A stretch of DNA of 64,000 nucleotides from Vulcanimicrobiota bacterium (GCA_027459645.1 DAIDHQ010000008.1:1-64000), one strand, 5' to 3'; positions 43,907-53,181 are shown, numbered from the stretch's first letter. Numbers and translations: made by a program. Notes: a model not told the origin generated them from the sequence alone.

Positions 43907-46291
43907 ATGCGCGTCGTCGACGCTCTGGCGGCGATTCGCTCGTCGCGCTTCGACCTGCCGCTCTCGTACGACGCGACCGATCTGGACCTGCGCGTCGGCG
44001 ACGTCGTGCGCGTACCGCTCGGAAACCGCGACGTGGTAGCGTTCATCGTCTCCGAGCCACGAATGCAGCCGGAGGACGCGCGCATCAAACGCGTCGCCGA
44101 AAAGCTCGACGTGCCGCGCGCGTTCGACGAGACGGGATTGCACCTGGCGCGATTCATTTCCGACTATTACGTCTGTACGCTCGGCGAAGCGTTAAGCGCC
44201 GTGGTTTTGGCAGCGGCGGTTCCACGCATGGTCGATTCGTTCGTCCGCACGGTCGGAACGCCAAACCCGCAGCGCTATCCTTCGGTTCCGGGTCGCCTGG
44301 TGCGGTTGATCTGGGAAGACCTGCCCGAGGCGTTTGCGCTCGAAACTTTGCTGCGCCATCCGGAAGCGCGCCGCGCGGGAGATCGCGCGTCGTTGCTTCG
44401 GCACGTTCAAACGCTCGTACGCAGCGGCGAACTGCAACGCACGCGCCGCTTGGTCGATCCAAAAACGCACGTCTACACCGTGCGCGTTTTGGAGCCTGCA
44501 GGCGCGGCGATTCGCGGCGCAAAAGCGCGGGCGCTGCAGGCATTCGTGGCGGCGCAGCCCGGCGTGCCGCGTGCCGATGCAATTCTGGCGGGCTTTTCCA
44601 ACGCGGTGATCGCGCGCACCGTTAAGGCGGGCGCAATCGTCGAACGCGAAATCACCCCCGCGCGCCGCTCGGTGCGGACGCCGATAGCTGCGGCTCCCTT
44701 TGCCGCGACCGCCGAACAGCAGGCCGCACTCGCCCGCATCGACGCCGCGCTCGACACCGGGTCGTTTTCGGAAGCGTTGCTGCACGGCGTAACGGGAAGC
44801 GGGAAGACCTTCGTGTATTTGGAGGCGATCAAGCGCGTCGTGCGCGAAGGCGCTCGCGCGATCGTGCTGGTGCCCGAGATCTCGCTTACGCCGCAGACGG
44901 CACGCCGGTTCGAAGCAGCCTTCGGCGATCGCGTCGCCGTGCTGCATTCCGCGCTTTCCGAGCGCGAGCGCTTCGATGCGTGGCAGGCCTGCGCGGCCGG
45001 CGAGATCGACGTCGTCGTCGGCGCGCGTAGCGCGGTCTTTGCTCCGCTTGCGAACGTACGACTGCTCGTCGTCGACGAAGCACACGAACCGTCGTACAAA
45101 CAAGAGAGCGTGCCGCGCTACCACGCCGTCACCGTGGCGCGAGAACGCATGCAGCGCGAACAAGGCCTGCTGCTTCTAGGCAGCGCGACGCCGTCGCTCG
45201 AAACCTACGAAGCCGCGCGCAGCGGAAAGTTGCCGATCATCACGATGCACGAGCGCGCCACGGCACAGCCGCTTCCCCAGGTACGCATCGTCGATCTCGC
45301 GCGCGAGTTCGAGGGCGGCAACAAGCGCATCTTCAGCAGCGCGCTCATCGATGCGCTCGGCGCGCGGCTGGAACGCGGAGAAAAGAGCGTGCTGTTCTTG
45401 AACCGTCGCGGAAGCGCCGGCTTCGTGCTCTGCCGCACGTGCGGCTTCGTGCCCGAGTGCCCGCGTTGCGACGTTTCGCTGTCGGCGCACCGTAGCGAAG
45501 GACTGCTGCGCTGCCACTATTGCGATCATCAGGAATCCATGCCGGCGGCATGCCCGAAGTGCGCCATGCCGACGATCCGCGAATTCGGCCTGGGCACCGA
45601 ACGCGTGGTCGACGATCTCGCGAAGCTCTTTCCGCAGGCTCGCGTCTTGCGGATGGATTCGGATACCACGACGCGCGTCGGCGATCACGCGCGCATTCTC
45701 TCGGAATTCGAAGCACATGGCGACGTGCTCGTGGGAACGCAAATGGTTGCGAAGGGGCTGGATTTTCCGACGGTGACGCTGGCCGCGGTGATCGCGGCCG
45801 ACGTCGGATTGCACGTGCCCAATTTTCGTGCTTCAGAGCGAACCTTCGCGTTGATCGCTCAGGTCTGCGGGCGGAGCGGCCGCGCGAGCCCCGGTGAAGC
45901 AATCGTACAGACGTACTCGCCCTCGCATCCCGCCGTCGTGTTCGCCGCGCAGCACGACTACGAGGGCTTTGCGGCCGCCGAACTCGCCGACCGCCGCGCG
46001 CTGCAGTACCCGCCGTTCGTGCGTCTCGCGTATCTCGGCATCATCTCGCGCAGCCGGCGTGCCGCCGAAGACGCAGCCGAAGCGTACGCACAACGCCTGC
46101 GCGATGCCGGCGCCGGCGAAGTTCTCGGGCCGGCGCCGTATCCGATTGCGCGCTTGAACAACGAGTGGCGCATGCGCGTGGCCGTTAAAACGCGCGCGCG
46201 CAAGCGTCTTCGTGCCGCGATTCGGGAAGCGATCTTGCCGCTCGCGCGTGCCGACCGTCACACGCGCCTCGCCATCAACGTAGACCCCTGA
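43907..46291 (+). CDS. priA: Primosomal protein N-prime (PriA helicase)
   Basis: Replication-restart helicase that reloads the replisome at stalled forks. The 794-residue protein has the N-terminal 3-prime DNA-binding domain (VVRVPLGNRDVVAFIV), Walker A GVTGSGKTFVYLE, DEAH in VVDEAHEPSYKQES, FLNRRGSAGFVLCRTCG, eight zinc-binding Cys (CRTCG, CPRC, CHYC, CPKC), GTERVVDDL, and GTQMVAKGLDFP. Length is normal (about 730-810). Confidence 0.96.
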   Translation: MRVVDALAAIRSSRFDLPLSYDATDLDLRVGDVVRVPLGNRDVVAFIVSEPRMQPEDARIKRVAEKLDVPRAFDETGLHLARFISDYYVCTLGEALSAVVLAAAVPRMVDSFVRTVGTPNPQRYPSVPGRLVRLIWEDLPEAFALETLLRHPEARRAGDRASLLRHVQTLVRSGELQRTRRLVDPKTHVYTVRVLEPAGAAIRGAKARALQAFVAAQPGVPRADAILAGFSNAVIARTVKAGAIVEREITPARRSVRTPIAAAPFAATAEQQAALARIDAALDTGSFSEALLHGVTGSGKTFVYLEAIKRVVREGARAIVLVPEISLTPQTARRFEAAFGDRVAVLHSALSERERFDAWQACAAGEIDVVVGARSAVFAPLANVRLLVVDEAHEPSYKQESVPRYHAVTVARERMQREQGLLLLGSATPSLETYEAARSGKLPIITMHERATAQPLPQVRIVDLAREFEGGNKRIFSSALIDALGARLERGEKSVLFLNRRGSAGFVLCRTCGFVPECPRCDVSLSAHRSEGLLRCHYCDHQESMPAACPKCAMPTIREFGLGTERVVDDLAKLFPQARVLRMDSDTTTRVGDHARILSEFEAHGDVLVGTQMVAKGLDFPTVTLAAVIAADVGLHVPNFRASERTFALIAQVCGRSGRASPGEAIVQTYSPSHPAVVFAAQHDYEGFAAAELADRRALQYPPFVRLAYLGIISRSRRAAEDAAEAYAQRLRDAGAGEVLGPAPYPIARLNNEWRMRVAVKTRARKRLRAAIREAILPLARADRHTRLAINVDP

Positions 46292-46308
46292 ACGTAAGGA
46301 GAAATGCC

Positions 46309-46935
46309 ATGAAAGCGATTCTGTATGTCGACGTCGTGAGTCATTGGTGTCTGGTCGCGATGCCGGCCGTTACGACCCTCACCGAAATGGGCGTGGACGT
46401 GGAGCTCGTCTACGCACCGTTAAAAGACGGCGCGCCGCTCGGTTTCACGAACGAGATGGAGTCGTGGTTCTATAAGCGCGGCTCGCGCATCTACGGCCGG
46501 GAGCTGATCTGCGCGTGGTGCGAAGGTCCGCACGTAAGCAGCTGGGCCGCAAACGCGGCGGCCTTTGCCGCGGGGGAGCTTCTCGGCGATCAGCCTCGCG
46601 CCGCCCACGCGATCATGTCGGCCGCAATGGAGGAAGGTGCGCTCGTCGGCCGCCCTGAGGTGGCCTACGAACGTGCCGCTCAGAGCGCCCGAACCGACGC
46701 AGCCACGATCGAGGCGCTCGCGACGAGCGCTCGCGTACGCGAACGGTTGCTGGAAGGTAACAAACGGCTGACCGCGCTTGGAGCCGACGAACGCCCGACC
46801 TGGGAATTGCGCAGCGACAACGGCGATTTCGCCATCCTCAAGGGCGTATGGCAGCGCGACGCAGTCGCCGTAACGGCTGCGGCGCTACTGCACGACGAGC
46901 GCGGGTACGCTGCCGCCGGTAAAGCGCCGTCGTAG
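46309..46935 (+). CDS. DsbA/FrnE-like thioredoxin-fold protein
   Basis: A 208-residue protein whose start (AILYVDVVSHWCLVAMPAV) reads like the first strand and helix of DsbA-family proteins such as FrnE or 2-hydroxychromene-2-carboxylate isomerase, with a single Cys in place of C-x-x-C. A helical insert with several Ala-rich helices follows and the end (ELRSDNGDFAILKGVWQRDAV) fits the returning thioredoxin strands. An oxidoreductase or glutathione-type isomerase role is a guess. AAGGAG precedes the ATG by 8 nt. Downstream of priA by 17 nt. Confidence 0.6.
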   Translation: MKAILYVDVVSHWCLVAMPAVTTLTEMGVDVELVYAPLKDGAPLGFTNEMESWFYKRGSRIYGRELICAWCEGPHVSSWAANAAAFAAGELLGDQPRAAHAIMSAAMEEGALVGRPEVAYERAAQSARTDAATIEALATSARVRERLLEGNKRLTALGADERPTWELRSDNGDFAILKGVWQRDAVAVTAAALLHDERGYAAAGKAPS

Positions 46936-46936
46936 A

Positions 46937-48196
46937 TCAGCGCATGCCGCTGATGCCGGGGCGCACGTGCAGGGCGCTCGTCGGAAAGACCAGTTGCGAA
47001 AGAAGAAGTCCGGCGACGAGCTGAATCGCGGCGAATCCCGCATTCGCCGCGAACGTTAGCGCGCTCGAGATATTGTGCTGGAACGCAAAGAGCACGCTCT
47101 CATAGCTCAAGCTTCCCGGAACGAGGACCAACAATGCCGGCACCAGCATGACTGCTTGCGGCAAGCGGAAGAAACGAGCGGCGAGATTCGCGACGATTCC
47201 CACCAGAAATGCCGACGCGAACGCTGCGATGTTGTGCACCGGCGTTCCGGTCAGTAGATGTGAAATCAAGAGCGCGAAAAAGCACGACGCGAAGACCCAA
47301 ATGAAATCGCGCAGGCGCGAATTGAGGTCGATCGCGAGGCCGACGGCCATGAGTACCGACGCGAAGATCCACCAGCGCCCCTCGACCGCGTGCATGTGCA
47401 AGTCGCCGGTCGTTAGGAGCGACGGACCGATTACGGCGAATCCCAAAAAGGCGCCGCACGCAAGCGCGAGCAGTATCGAGAGGACGCGCCCGAGTCGCGC
47501 GACGCCGGCGACGAGATTGCTGTTCGCAAGTTCGTGCAGCGCAAGCGTCAGCGAATAGCCCGGCAGCAAGACGACGACGCCGGCGATGATCGAAATGTAG
47601 ATATTCGTCGGTCCGAAGATGTGCGCGAAGGCCGCTACGATGAGCGCGCCGACGAACGCCGCGCTCACCTCGAATAGCCTTGCCACCACGGCGTTACGGT
47701 CGGCAATAACGGCGATCACGCCCGTCGCCAATCCGATAAAGCCGGCGACGGTGATCTCGCGAACGCCGGCGCCGAGCAAGATGCCGACCCCGATGGCGAC
47801 GAGCGCCAGCGCCGGAATCTGCCAAAACACGCTCATCGTAGGACGCGTGTCGATCGCCTCGACGCGCGCCGAGGCGGTTCGATAATCGATCTTGCCCTCG
47901 CGCAGTTCGTCGTAGACGTCGTTGAGCGAAGCGATGTTACGCAAGTTGATCTGGCCCGGCTCGAGCCGCATGATCGTCTGCGCTTGATTCAAGAACGGTC
48001 CGACGGCGATCGTGATCTGCGTCGGCAGCGCGAAGATTTGCACTTCGAGCCCGATCGCGTTCGCGACGTCGGTCAGCGTTTGTTCGAGGGCGTCGGTTGC
48101 AATGCCGGCGCGGTGCAACGCCCGTGCCATCCGCGCCAAAAAGACGGCGCGGGGGTCGTCGGCGATAGCGGCGATCGGTTCGCTTGAAGCGCTCAC
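46937..48196 (-). CDS. Threonine/serine exporter family protein (ThrE type)
   Basis: A 419-residue membrane protein. The N-terminal about 120 residues are the soluble ThrE domain (FLARMARALHRAGI, ALPTQITIAV, then YDELREGKIDYRTA), followed by about ten hydrophobic helices from residue 125, with LLPGYSLTLALHELANSN in the middle, as in ThrE with both domains (DUF1212 plus DUF3815) fused. Exports Thr and Ser by proton exchange in Corynebacterium. GTG start. Confidence 0.9.
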   Translation of the reverse strand: MSASSEPIAAIADDPRAVFLARMARALHRAGIATDALEQTLTDVANAIGLEVQIFALPTQITIAVGPFLNQAQTIMRLEPGQINLRNIASLNDVYDELREGKIDYRTASARVEAIDTRPTMSVFWQIPALALVAIGVGILLGAGVREITVAGFIGLATGVIAVIADRNAVVARLFEVSAAFVGALIVAAFAHIFGPTNIYISIIAGVVVLLPGYSLTLALHELANSNLVAGVARLGRVLSILLALACGAFLGFAVIGPSLLTTGDLHMHAVEGRWWIFASVLMAVGLAIDLNSRLRDFIWVFASCFFALLISHLLTGTPVHNIAAFASAFLVGIVANLAARFFRLPQAVMLVPALLVLVPGSLSYESVLFAFQHNISSALTFAANAGFAAIQLVAGLLLSQLVFPTSALHVRPGISGMR

Positions 48197-48212
48197 GCCG
48201 CCGATATACGCG

Positions 48213-48245
48213 CAAAAAGAAGAACCCGCCTCGTCGGCGGGTTCT
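48213..48245 (-). terminator. Terminator of rpsT
   Basis: A 10-bp perfect stem (48221-48230 with 48236-48245), 5-nt loop, and AAAAAG on the left which reads as a U-run on the minus strand. It lies 23 nt after the rpsT stop. Confidence 0.88.
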
Positions 48246-48267
48246 TTACAGGGTTGGTTCGTCGCGC

Positions 48268-48576
48268 TTATTTCTTGCGCGTCGTTTTGGCGCTGCTCTT
48301 TTTCGCGCCGCTCTTGGCCTTTGCCACGGGCGCCGCGGTCGCGCGGGCCATAGCCTTCGCCAGGCGCGATTTCTTGCGCGCCGCCTTGTTCTTGTGGATC
48401 ACGCCCGTTTTGGCGGCCTTGTCGAATTGGCTCTCGACGCTCTTCGCAAACTCGGCATCCTGCGTCGAGACAGCCTTTTTGAACACGGTCTTCAGGCGCG
48501 TCTTGACGTCCTTATTCGCGGTGGTCCGCTTGGCGGTCTGACGCGTCCACTTCTCGGCGGCTTTGATGTTCGGCAA
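48268..48576 (-). CDS. rpsT: 30S ribosomal protein S20, TTG start
   Basis: Small-subunit protein that binds the 5-prime domain of 16S rRNA. The 102-residue product reads M-PNIKAAEKWTRQTAKRTTANKDVKTRLKTVFKKA in its first half, the S20 pattern, and ends in a basic KKS/KTTRKK tail a little longer than usual. The start must be TTG at 48576: S20 begins at PNIK, and GAAGGGAG stands about 8 nt upstream. An ATG further upstream gives an unrelated extension overlapping rsgA. Confidence 0.95.
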   Translation of the reverse strand: MPNIKAAEKWTRQTAKRTTANKDVKTRLKTVFKKAVSTQDAEFAKSVESQFDKAAKTGVIHKNKAARKKSRLAKAMARATAAPVAKAKSGAKKSSAKTTRKK

Positions 48577-48617
48577 CGAAAAACTCCCTTCGGGCAACGC
48601 GGCGTAGTATAGCAGAG

Positions 48618-49514
48618 CTACGTGGGCTCTAGCAAGATCTTTCGGTAACTGCCGTACCGGCTGGGGGCGATGACCCCCGCCTCGACGGCGGCCCGGACCC
48701 CGCAATCGGGCTCCCGGAGGTGGGTGCAGTCGCTGAAGCGGCACCCGGTCGCCGGCTTGCGCATCTCTGGGAAGGCTTGAACCAGGGCGTCCGGCTCGAT
48801 CTTCCCCAGGCCGAATTCGTTGACGCCCGGGCTATCGATCAGGAAGCCGTCCCCCATCCGGTAGAGGCGCGCGGCCGTCGTCGTCTGCCGGCCCATGCCG
48901 AAGCGGGAGACCGTTCCGACCGTCCCCTCGCCTCCCAGGGCCTTGAAGATGGAACTCTTTCCCACCCCCGAGATGCCGCTGAGCATGGCGTGGCGGCCGG
49001 CGATCGCCTCGCGGAAGGCGTCGATGTTTTCGCGGCCTTTAGGATTCACGACGATCGTCTCGTAGCCGAGATCGCGATAGAGGGCGTCCAGTTCCTCGCA
49101 AACGTCTTGCGACGCAAGATCGGGTTTCGTAAACACGACGATCGGGCGGATGCCTTCGAGTTCTGCGAAGGCGAGCAGCTGGTCGAGCGTGATCAAGCGC
49201 GGCGGAGGATCGGCCAGAGCCGTTACCGTTACGAGGGTGTCCACGTTTGCCGCCATGATCTTCGTGCGTCCGTCGGCACTGCGGCGTTCGAGCGTGAAGG
49301 CGCGCGGTTCGACCCGTTCCACGACGGTTTTTTCATCTTCCAAAACGCGAACGAAGACCACGTCACCGGGAACCGGCATCGAGCGCTTCCCCGTCATGCG
49401 ACGAAGCTGGGCCACGCGCGGCTCGACTTCCCCGTCGAGCGAGACCCACGCCGCGTTTTTGCCGGTGGAAACAACGAGCGCGCGGCGAAGTATAGGAGTC
49501 GTGTCCGCTTTCAC
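48618..49514 (-). CDS. rsgA: Ribosome small-subunit-dependent GTPase A
   Basis: Circularly permuted GTPase for late 30S maturation. The 298-residue protein has an OB domain (about 10-75), TKPDL (G4), GISGVGKSSIFKAL (G1), DSPGVNEFGL (G3), and a C-terminal zinc knuckle CRFSDCTHLREPDC. GTG start at 49514 overlaps by 14 nt the GTG of the divergent 179-residue gene. It ends 41 nt before rpsT on the same strand. Confidence 0.95.
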   Translation of the reverse strand: MKADTTPILRRALVVSTGKNAAWVSLDGEVEPRVAQLRRMTGKRSMPVPGDVVFVRVLEDEKTVVERVEPRAFTLERRSADGRTKIMAANVDTLVTVTALADPPPRLITLDQLLAFAELEGIRPIVVFTKPDLASQDVCEELDALYRDLGYETIVVNPKGRENIDAFREAIAGRHAMLSGISGVGKSSIFKALGGEGTVGTVSRFGMGRQTTTAARLYRMGDGFLIDSPGVNEFGLGKIEPDALVQAFPEMRKPATGCRFSDCTHLREPDCGVRAAVEAGVIAPSRYGSYRKILLEPT

Positions 49515-50040
49515 CGTTCGCTGCCGCCCCGCGCCACCGGAAGATACCGTGCGTGCGTTGGAAGAGCGCGCGCGGCGAGACGGGTTTTCGATCGAATGGC
49601 GGCACTCACCCGAGTTCGAGCGCTCCTATGCGTTGATCGAAGGTGCGTCGCCGGAAAGCCTCGCGGAGCTTTTCGATCATGCGACGGTATTTGAATCGCC
49701 GGTCATCGCCCTTGCACTACGCCCGAACGTCGCGGAAGCCTTGCCCGCGCTGCAATCGGCGCTGGGTGGCCCTGGGCGACCCGCGGGCATCGTCGGGTGC
49801 GAGCGCTACCAGCATGCGCTCGTGATCGAATGGGACCTAGATACTACGCCGGCATCGCTCGTTCTAGCGGTAATCCGGGTGGAGCTTGCGCGAATACATG
49901 CATCGTGCGTCAAACTTTTGCTCGCACCGATTCCGCTTGCTTGGTGGACCCGCATTGCCGCCGAGGGATTGGGCGCGCCCGAAATTGCGCCGGATCGTGT
50001 CTTGGAAGCGTTGGTAGAGACATATGATGTCGCTCCTTAG
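49501..50040 (+). CDS. Hypothetical protein upstream of cdaA
   Basis: A 179-residue soluble protein I do not recognise. It starts VSAFTVRCRPAPPEDTVRALEERA and includes ERSYALIEGASPESLAELFDH, VIALALRPNVAEALPALQSALGG and HALVIEWDLDTTPASLVLAVIRVELAR. The pattern of alternating strands and helices suggests an alpha/beta fold. GTG 49501 is preceded by AGGAG only 2 nt away. It overlaps cdaA by 17 nt, so it is co-translated with the diadenylate cyclase, which suggests a link to c-di-AMP signalling (inference). A later TTG at 49558 is an alternative start. Confidence 0.7.
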   Translation: MSAFTVRCRPAPPEDTVRALEERARRDGFSIEWRHSPEFERSYALIEGASPESLAELFDHATVFESPVIALALRPNVAEALPALQSALGGPGRPAGIVGCERYQHALVIEWDLDTTPASLVLAVIRVELARIHASCVKLLLAPIPLAWWTRIAAEGLGAPEIAPDRVLEALVETYDVAP

Positions 50041-50929
50041 CTTCATCCATACCTACGTCGGCATCACCGACGTGATCGACGTCGCCGCGACCACGGTGTT
50101 GATCTACTACGTCCTTTTGCTCATCCGCGGGACCCGCGCGGTGCAGATTCTCACGGGCGTGCTCGTCTTGGTGGGACTGCTCGGCATCGCTACGCTGTTG
50201 CACCTCTATCTGCTGCACACGATTTTGCAACTGCTCGTCCTAGGCGCCGCGGTCTCGCTGCCGATCGTCTTCCAGCCCGAACTGCGCCGCGCGCTCGAAC
50301 AGATCGGACGCGGAGGCCTGTTGCACATCGGCGAGGACGCCGGAACCTGGACGCGTCCGGAAGACAAAGCGATCGCGACGCTCGCGCGGGCCGCGTTCTT
50401 GCTCTCGCGCAACAAGCTCGGCGCGTTGATCGTCGTGGAACAGCAGAGCGGACTCAAAGAGTTCGTCGAGAGCGGCACGCAACTCAACGCGGACCTTTCC
50501 GCAGAGTTGCTGCTCGCGATCTTCATGCCTCGCTCGCCGCTGCACGACGGTGCCGTCATCGTGCGCGAAAACACCGTCGCTGCGGCCGGGTGTTTCTTAC
50601 CGCTTGCGGAGCAGGCGCTAGCGGAGCGACGAATGGGCACGCGCCATCGCGCCGCCGTCGGCTTGAGCGAACAGACCGACGCGGTCGTCGTCATCGTTTC
50701 GGAAGAGACCGGCGGAATCTCGATTGCGCGCGAAGGCAAGCTGACGCGCCCGATCGAGGAAGAAGCGCGTTTGACGAAAATGCTGCTTGCGGTTACGCGG
50801 CCCCCGCGCGATCAGCGGCACTTCGTCAACCGCGACCTCGTATCCAACATCCGCACGCGGTTGACGCCGCCGCGCGCGCGTACCGAAGGAAATGTCCGTG
50901 CAGATCATCCGAAAGAACTTCGGACTTAA
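50024..50929 (+). CDS. cdaA: Diadenylate cyclase CdaA
   Basis: Makes c-di-AMP from two ATP at the membrane. The 301-residue product has three N-terminal transmembrane helices (about 20-95) followed by a DAC domain: IVFQPELRRALEQIGRG, LGALIVVEQ, the catalytic PLHDGAVIV (DGA) and GTRHRAAVGLSEQTDA (RHR). It is followed by cdaR and glmM in the conserved cdaA-cdaR-glmM order that links c-di-AMP to cell-wall precursor supply. A c-di-AMP riboswitch lies just after the operon. Confidence 0.96.
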   Translation: MMSLLSFIHTYVGITDVIDVAATTVLIYYVLLLIRGTRAVQILTGVLVLVGLLGIATLLHLYLLHTILQLLVLGAAVSLPIVFQPELRRALEQIGRGGLLHIGEDAGTWTRPEDKAIATLARAAFLLSRNKLGALIVVEQQSGLKEFVESGTQLNADLSAELLLAIFMPRSPLHDGAVIVRENTVAAAGCFLPLAEQALAERRMGTRHRAAVGLSEQTDAVVVIVSEETGGISIAREGKLTRPIEEEARLTKMLLAVTRPPRDQRHFVNRDLVSNIRTRLTPPRARTEGNVRADHPKELRT

Positions 50930-51572
50930 AATTCTCGCGCTCGCCCTTGCGATCGTAGGGTGGGCGTATTTCCGGTTCGCGGCCAACCCGATTTTCGCGG
51001 CCCATTTCGATCAACAGCTCTCGGTGCCGATCACGGCGGCTAATCTGCCCGTCGGATTCATCGCGCACTTCACCGATAAAGAGGCCGTCGTCACGATCGC
51101 AAACGCGCGCGGCGAGCCGGCGATCAAACCCGACGAAATCAAAGCGGTGCTCGATCTCTCCGGCAAAGGCGCCGGGATCTTTAACGTGCCGGTGCAATTG
51201 GTCGCGCCGGACGTTGCGGTACAGAGCTTGAGCCCGGCCTCGGTCACGCTCACGATCGAGCGGATCGAAGCGCGTTCGTATCCGCTCGCAATCCATTACA
51301 CCGGCCAACCCGGTGGCGGAATCGTCGTCGGTTCTTCCTCGCTCGCGCCGCAAAGCGTAACGGTCCACGGACCGAGCGGATTGCTGACGCAGGTAGCGGC
51401 CGTTCGGGTCGACGTGCCCCTCGCGCCCAGTCCCTCGGCCCTCGACGCCATGGTACGTCCGGTTCCCGTCGACTCCACCGGGCAGGAGATTGGCGACCTG
51501 CAGGTCGCACCGGACCTCGTGCGGGTGCGCGTGCAATTCGTTAAAGGAACGGGAGCAGGACAAACGCCGTGA
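50892..51572 (+). CDS. cdaR: YbbR-domain regulator CdaR
   Basis: Membrane-anchored partner that modulates CdaA. The 226-residue protein has one N-terminal helix (about 8-30, FGLKILALALAIVGWAYF) and extracytoplasmic YbbR repeats (VPITAANLPVGFIA; VSVTL-type strand SVTLTIERIEARSYPL; VTVHGPSGLL). It overlaps cdaA by 38 nt and glmM by 4 nt (GTGA). Two YbbR units are seen, fewer than the four in Bacillus. Confidence 0.88.
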   Translation: MSVQIIRKNFGLKILALALAIVGWAYFRFAANPIFAAHFDQQLSVPITAANLPVGFIAHFTDKEAVVTIANARGEPAIKPDEIKAVLDLSGKGAGIFNVPVQLVAPDVAVQSLSPASVTLTIERIEARSYPLAIHYTGQPGGGIVVGSSSLAPQSVTVHGPSGLLTQVAAVRVDVPLAPSPSALDAMVRPVPVDSTGQEIGDLQVAPDLVRVRVQFVKGTGAGQTP

Positions 51573-52921
51573 GCCGGCTTTTTGGAACCGATGGCATCCG
51601 CGGCGTCGCGAACACCGAGTTGACGCCGGAGTTAGCGTTTCGCATCGGGCGGGCGGGCGCGACGGTACTCGCGCATTCCAGCGACCGGCACCGGCCGGTC
51701 ATCGTCGGTCGCGACACGCGGCTCTCGGGAACGATGCTGGAAGCCGCAATTACCGCCGGCATAACCTCGGTCGGGCGCGACGTCGTCTCGGTCGGCATCG
51801 TTCCTACGCCGGCGGTCGCGCGCATCGCGGTGGCCGAAGGCGCCGCGGCCGGCGTCATGATCAGCGCGTCGCACAATCCGATCGCCGACAACGGGATCAA
51901 ATTCTTCGGTCCCGATGGTTTCAAGCTTTCGGATGACATCGAGGACGAGATCGAACTGCTGATCAACAGCGAGACGCTTCCGCGTCCAAGCGGCGTGGAT
52001 ATCGGCGTCGCGCGCTTGTCGCAAAATCTCGGCAAACATTACTACGACGAACTCTACGCCATCGGTGCGAACCTCGCGCGCCTTCACATCGTCGTGGACG
52101 GTGCGTACGGCGCAGCCTATGCCGTCGCGCCCTATGCATTTCGCAAGATGGGTGCAACCGTTACCGAAATGCATTGCGAGAACGACGGCGCGCGCATCAA
52201 CGTGGAATGCGGAGCGACGCACTTGGCACCGCTGCAGCAGAAAGTGCGCGAGCTCGCGGCCCAAGGCGCAGGACACGTCGTGGGCGTCGCATTCGACGGT
52301 GATGCGGATCGCGCGCTCTTCGTCGACGAAGAAGGCGAGGTTGTTTCCGGCGACCACGTGATGTTCGCGATCGCGCTCGATCTGCACGCCCGCGGCGAAC
52401 TCAGCGGCGACACGGTCGTCGGCACCGTGATGAGCAACATCGGATTCGAACGCGCATTGCACAAACACGGGCTCACGTTACTGCGCGCTCCCGTCGGCGA
52501 TCGTTACGTCCTCGATCAAATGCGCACGGGCGGATACGTTCTCGGAGGCGAGCAGTCGGGACACGTCATCGATCTACGTCGCAACACGACCGGCGACGGT
52601 CCAATGACCGCGACCACGCTCTTCGGCATCGTGGCTGAGAGCGAACGGCGTTTGCACGATCTCGTGGCCGACGTCGTGGTGGCACCGCAAATACTCGTCA
52701 ACGTGCGAACGCCGCACAAAGACGTCCTCGAAAGCGACGACGTACAGGCGGCCATTGCTACGGCCGAAGCGGCCCTACGCGGCGCGGGGCGCCTGCTGAT
52801 CCGTCCCTCGGGCACCGAACCCCTGATCCGGGTGATGGCCGAAGGGGACGATCAGGGGCAAATTGAGGAGGTTGCGAACCGCCTGGCCAGCGAGATAGCC
52901 CAAGCGGCCGCACGTTTGTAA
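51569..52921 (+). CDS. glmM: Phosphoglucosamine mutase
   Basis: Interconverts glucosamine-6-phosphate and glucosamine-1-phosphate for UDP-GlcNAc. The 450-residue product has LFGTDGIRGVANTELTPE, VGRDTRLSG, the phosphoserine loop MISASHNPIADNG, the metal loop AFDGDADRALFVDE, GGEQSGHVI and the phosphate-binding RPSGTEPLIRVMAE. GTG start. In Bacillus and Staphylococcus GlmM inhibits CdaA directly; the linkage is kept here. Confidence 0.96.
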   Translation: MSRLFGTDGIRGVANTELTPELAFRIGRAGATVLAHSSDRHRPVIVGRDTRLSGTMLEAAITAGITSVGRDVVSVGIVPTPAVARIAVAEGAAAGVMISASHNPIADNGIKFFGPDGFKLSDDIEDEIELLINSETLPRPSGVDIGVARLSQNLGKHYYDELYAIGANLARLHIVVDGAYGAAYAVAPYAFRKMGATVTEMHCENDGARINVECGATHLAPLQQKVRELAAQGAGHVVGVAFDGDADRALFVDEEGEVVSGDHVMFAIALDLHARGELSGDTVVGTVMSNIGFERALHKHGLTLLRAPVGDRYVLDQMRTGGYVLGGEQSGHVIDLRRNTTGDGPMTATTLFGIVAESERRLHDLVADVVVAPQILVNVRTPHKDVLESDDVQAAIATAEAALRGAGRLLIRPSGTEPLIRVMAEGDDQGQIEEVANRLASEIAQAAARL

Positions 52922-53013
52922 CGCAATTGTTAGAAGCGGGGAGGAGATGGGGCCGTTCCGGTAAACCAAATGGCCCATACACCGAAGGCTTTACTCTGAA
53001 GAGCTTCAGGCTC

Positions 53014-53160
53014 TTTGCGTAAAAGCCGACACTATCGCTGCACAAGGACACTGAATCCGGCCCGAATGGCCGGAGCGGGGGACTCTCCGGGATAGGGGTG
53101 AATGAGCCGGTCGGCTCTAGGGCGATCTTTCCGTCCGAACCCGTCAACTAACCTCGCAAG
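53014..53160 (+). promoter_or_regulatory. c-di-AMP riboswitch (ydaO/yuaA class)
   Basis: The 3-prime end CCGTCAACTAACCTCGCAAG-type block (53141-53160) is the most conserved part of ydaO RNAs, preceded by GGGATAGGGGTGAAT (53089-53103) and CTCTCCGG. P1 forms between 53014-53019 (TTTGCG) and 53155-53160 (CGCAAG). The element ends 8 nt before the AGAGGAG of the NlpC/P60 gene, so ligand binding could hide or expose the ribosome binding site or act through a terminator. ydaO RNAs in Actinobacteria also precede cell-wall hydrolases. The 92 nt between glmM and the aptamer show only a partial hairpin near 52948-52978. Confidence 0.87.
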
Positions 53161-53181
53161 TGTATGAAAGAGGAGCTTTTC

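Noticed and set aside
53164-53181. ATG 53164 as start of the NlpC/P60 gene
   Set aside because: It directly follows the riboswitch P1 strand, lacks a ribosome binding site, and a well-spaced AGAGGAG serves TTG 53182.
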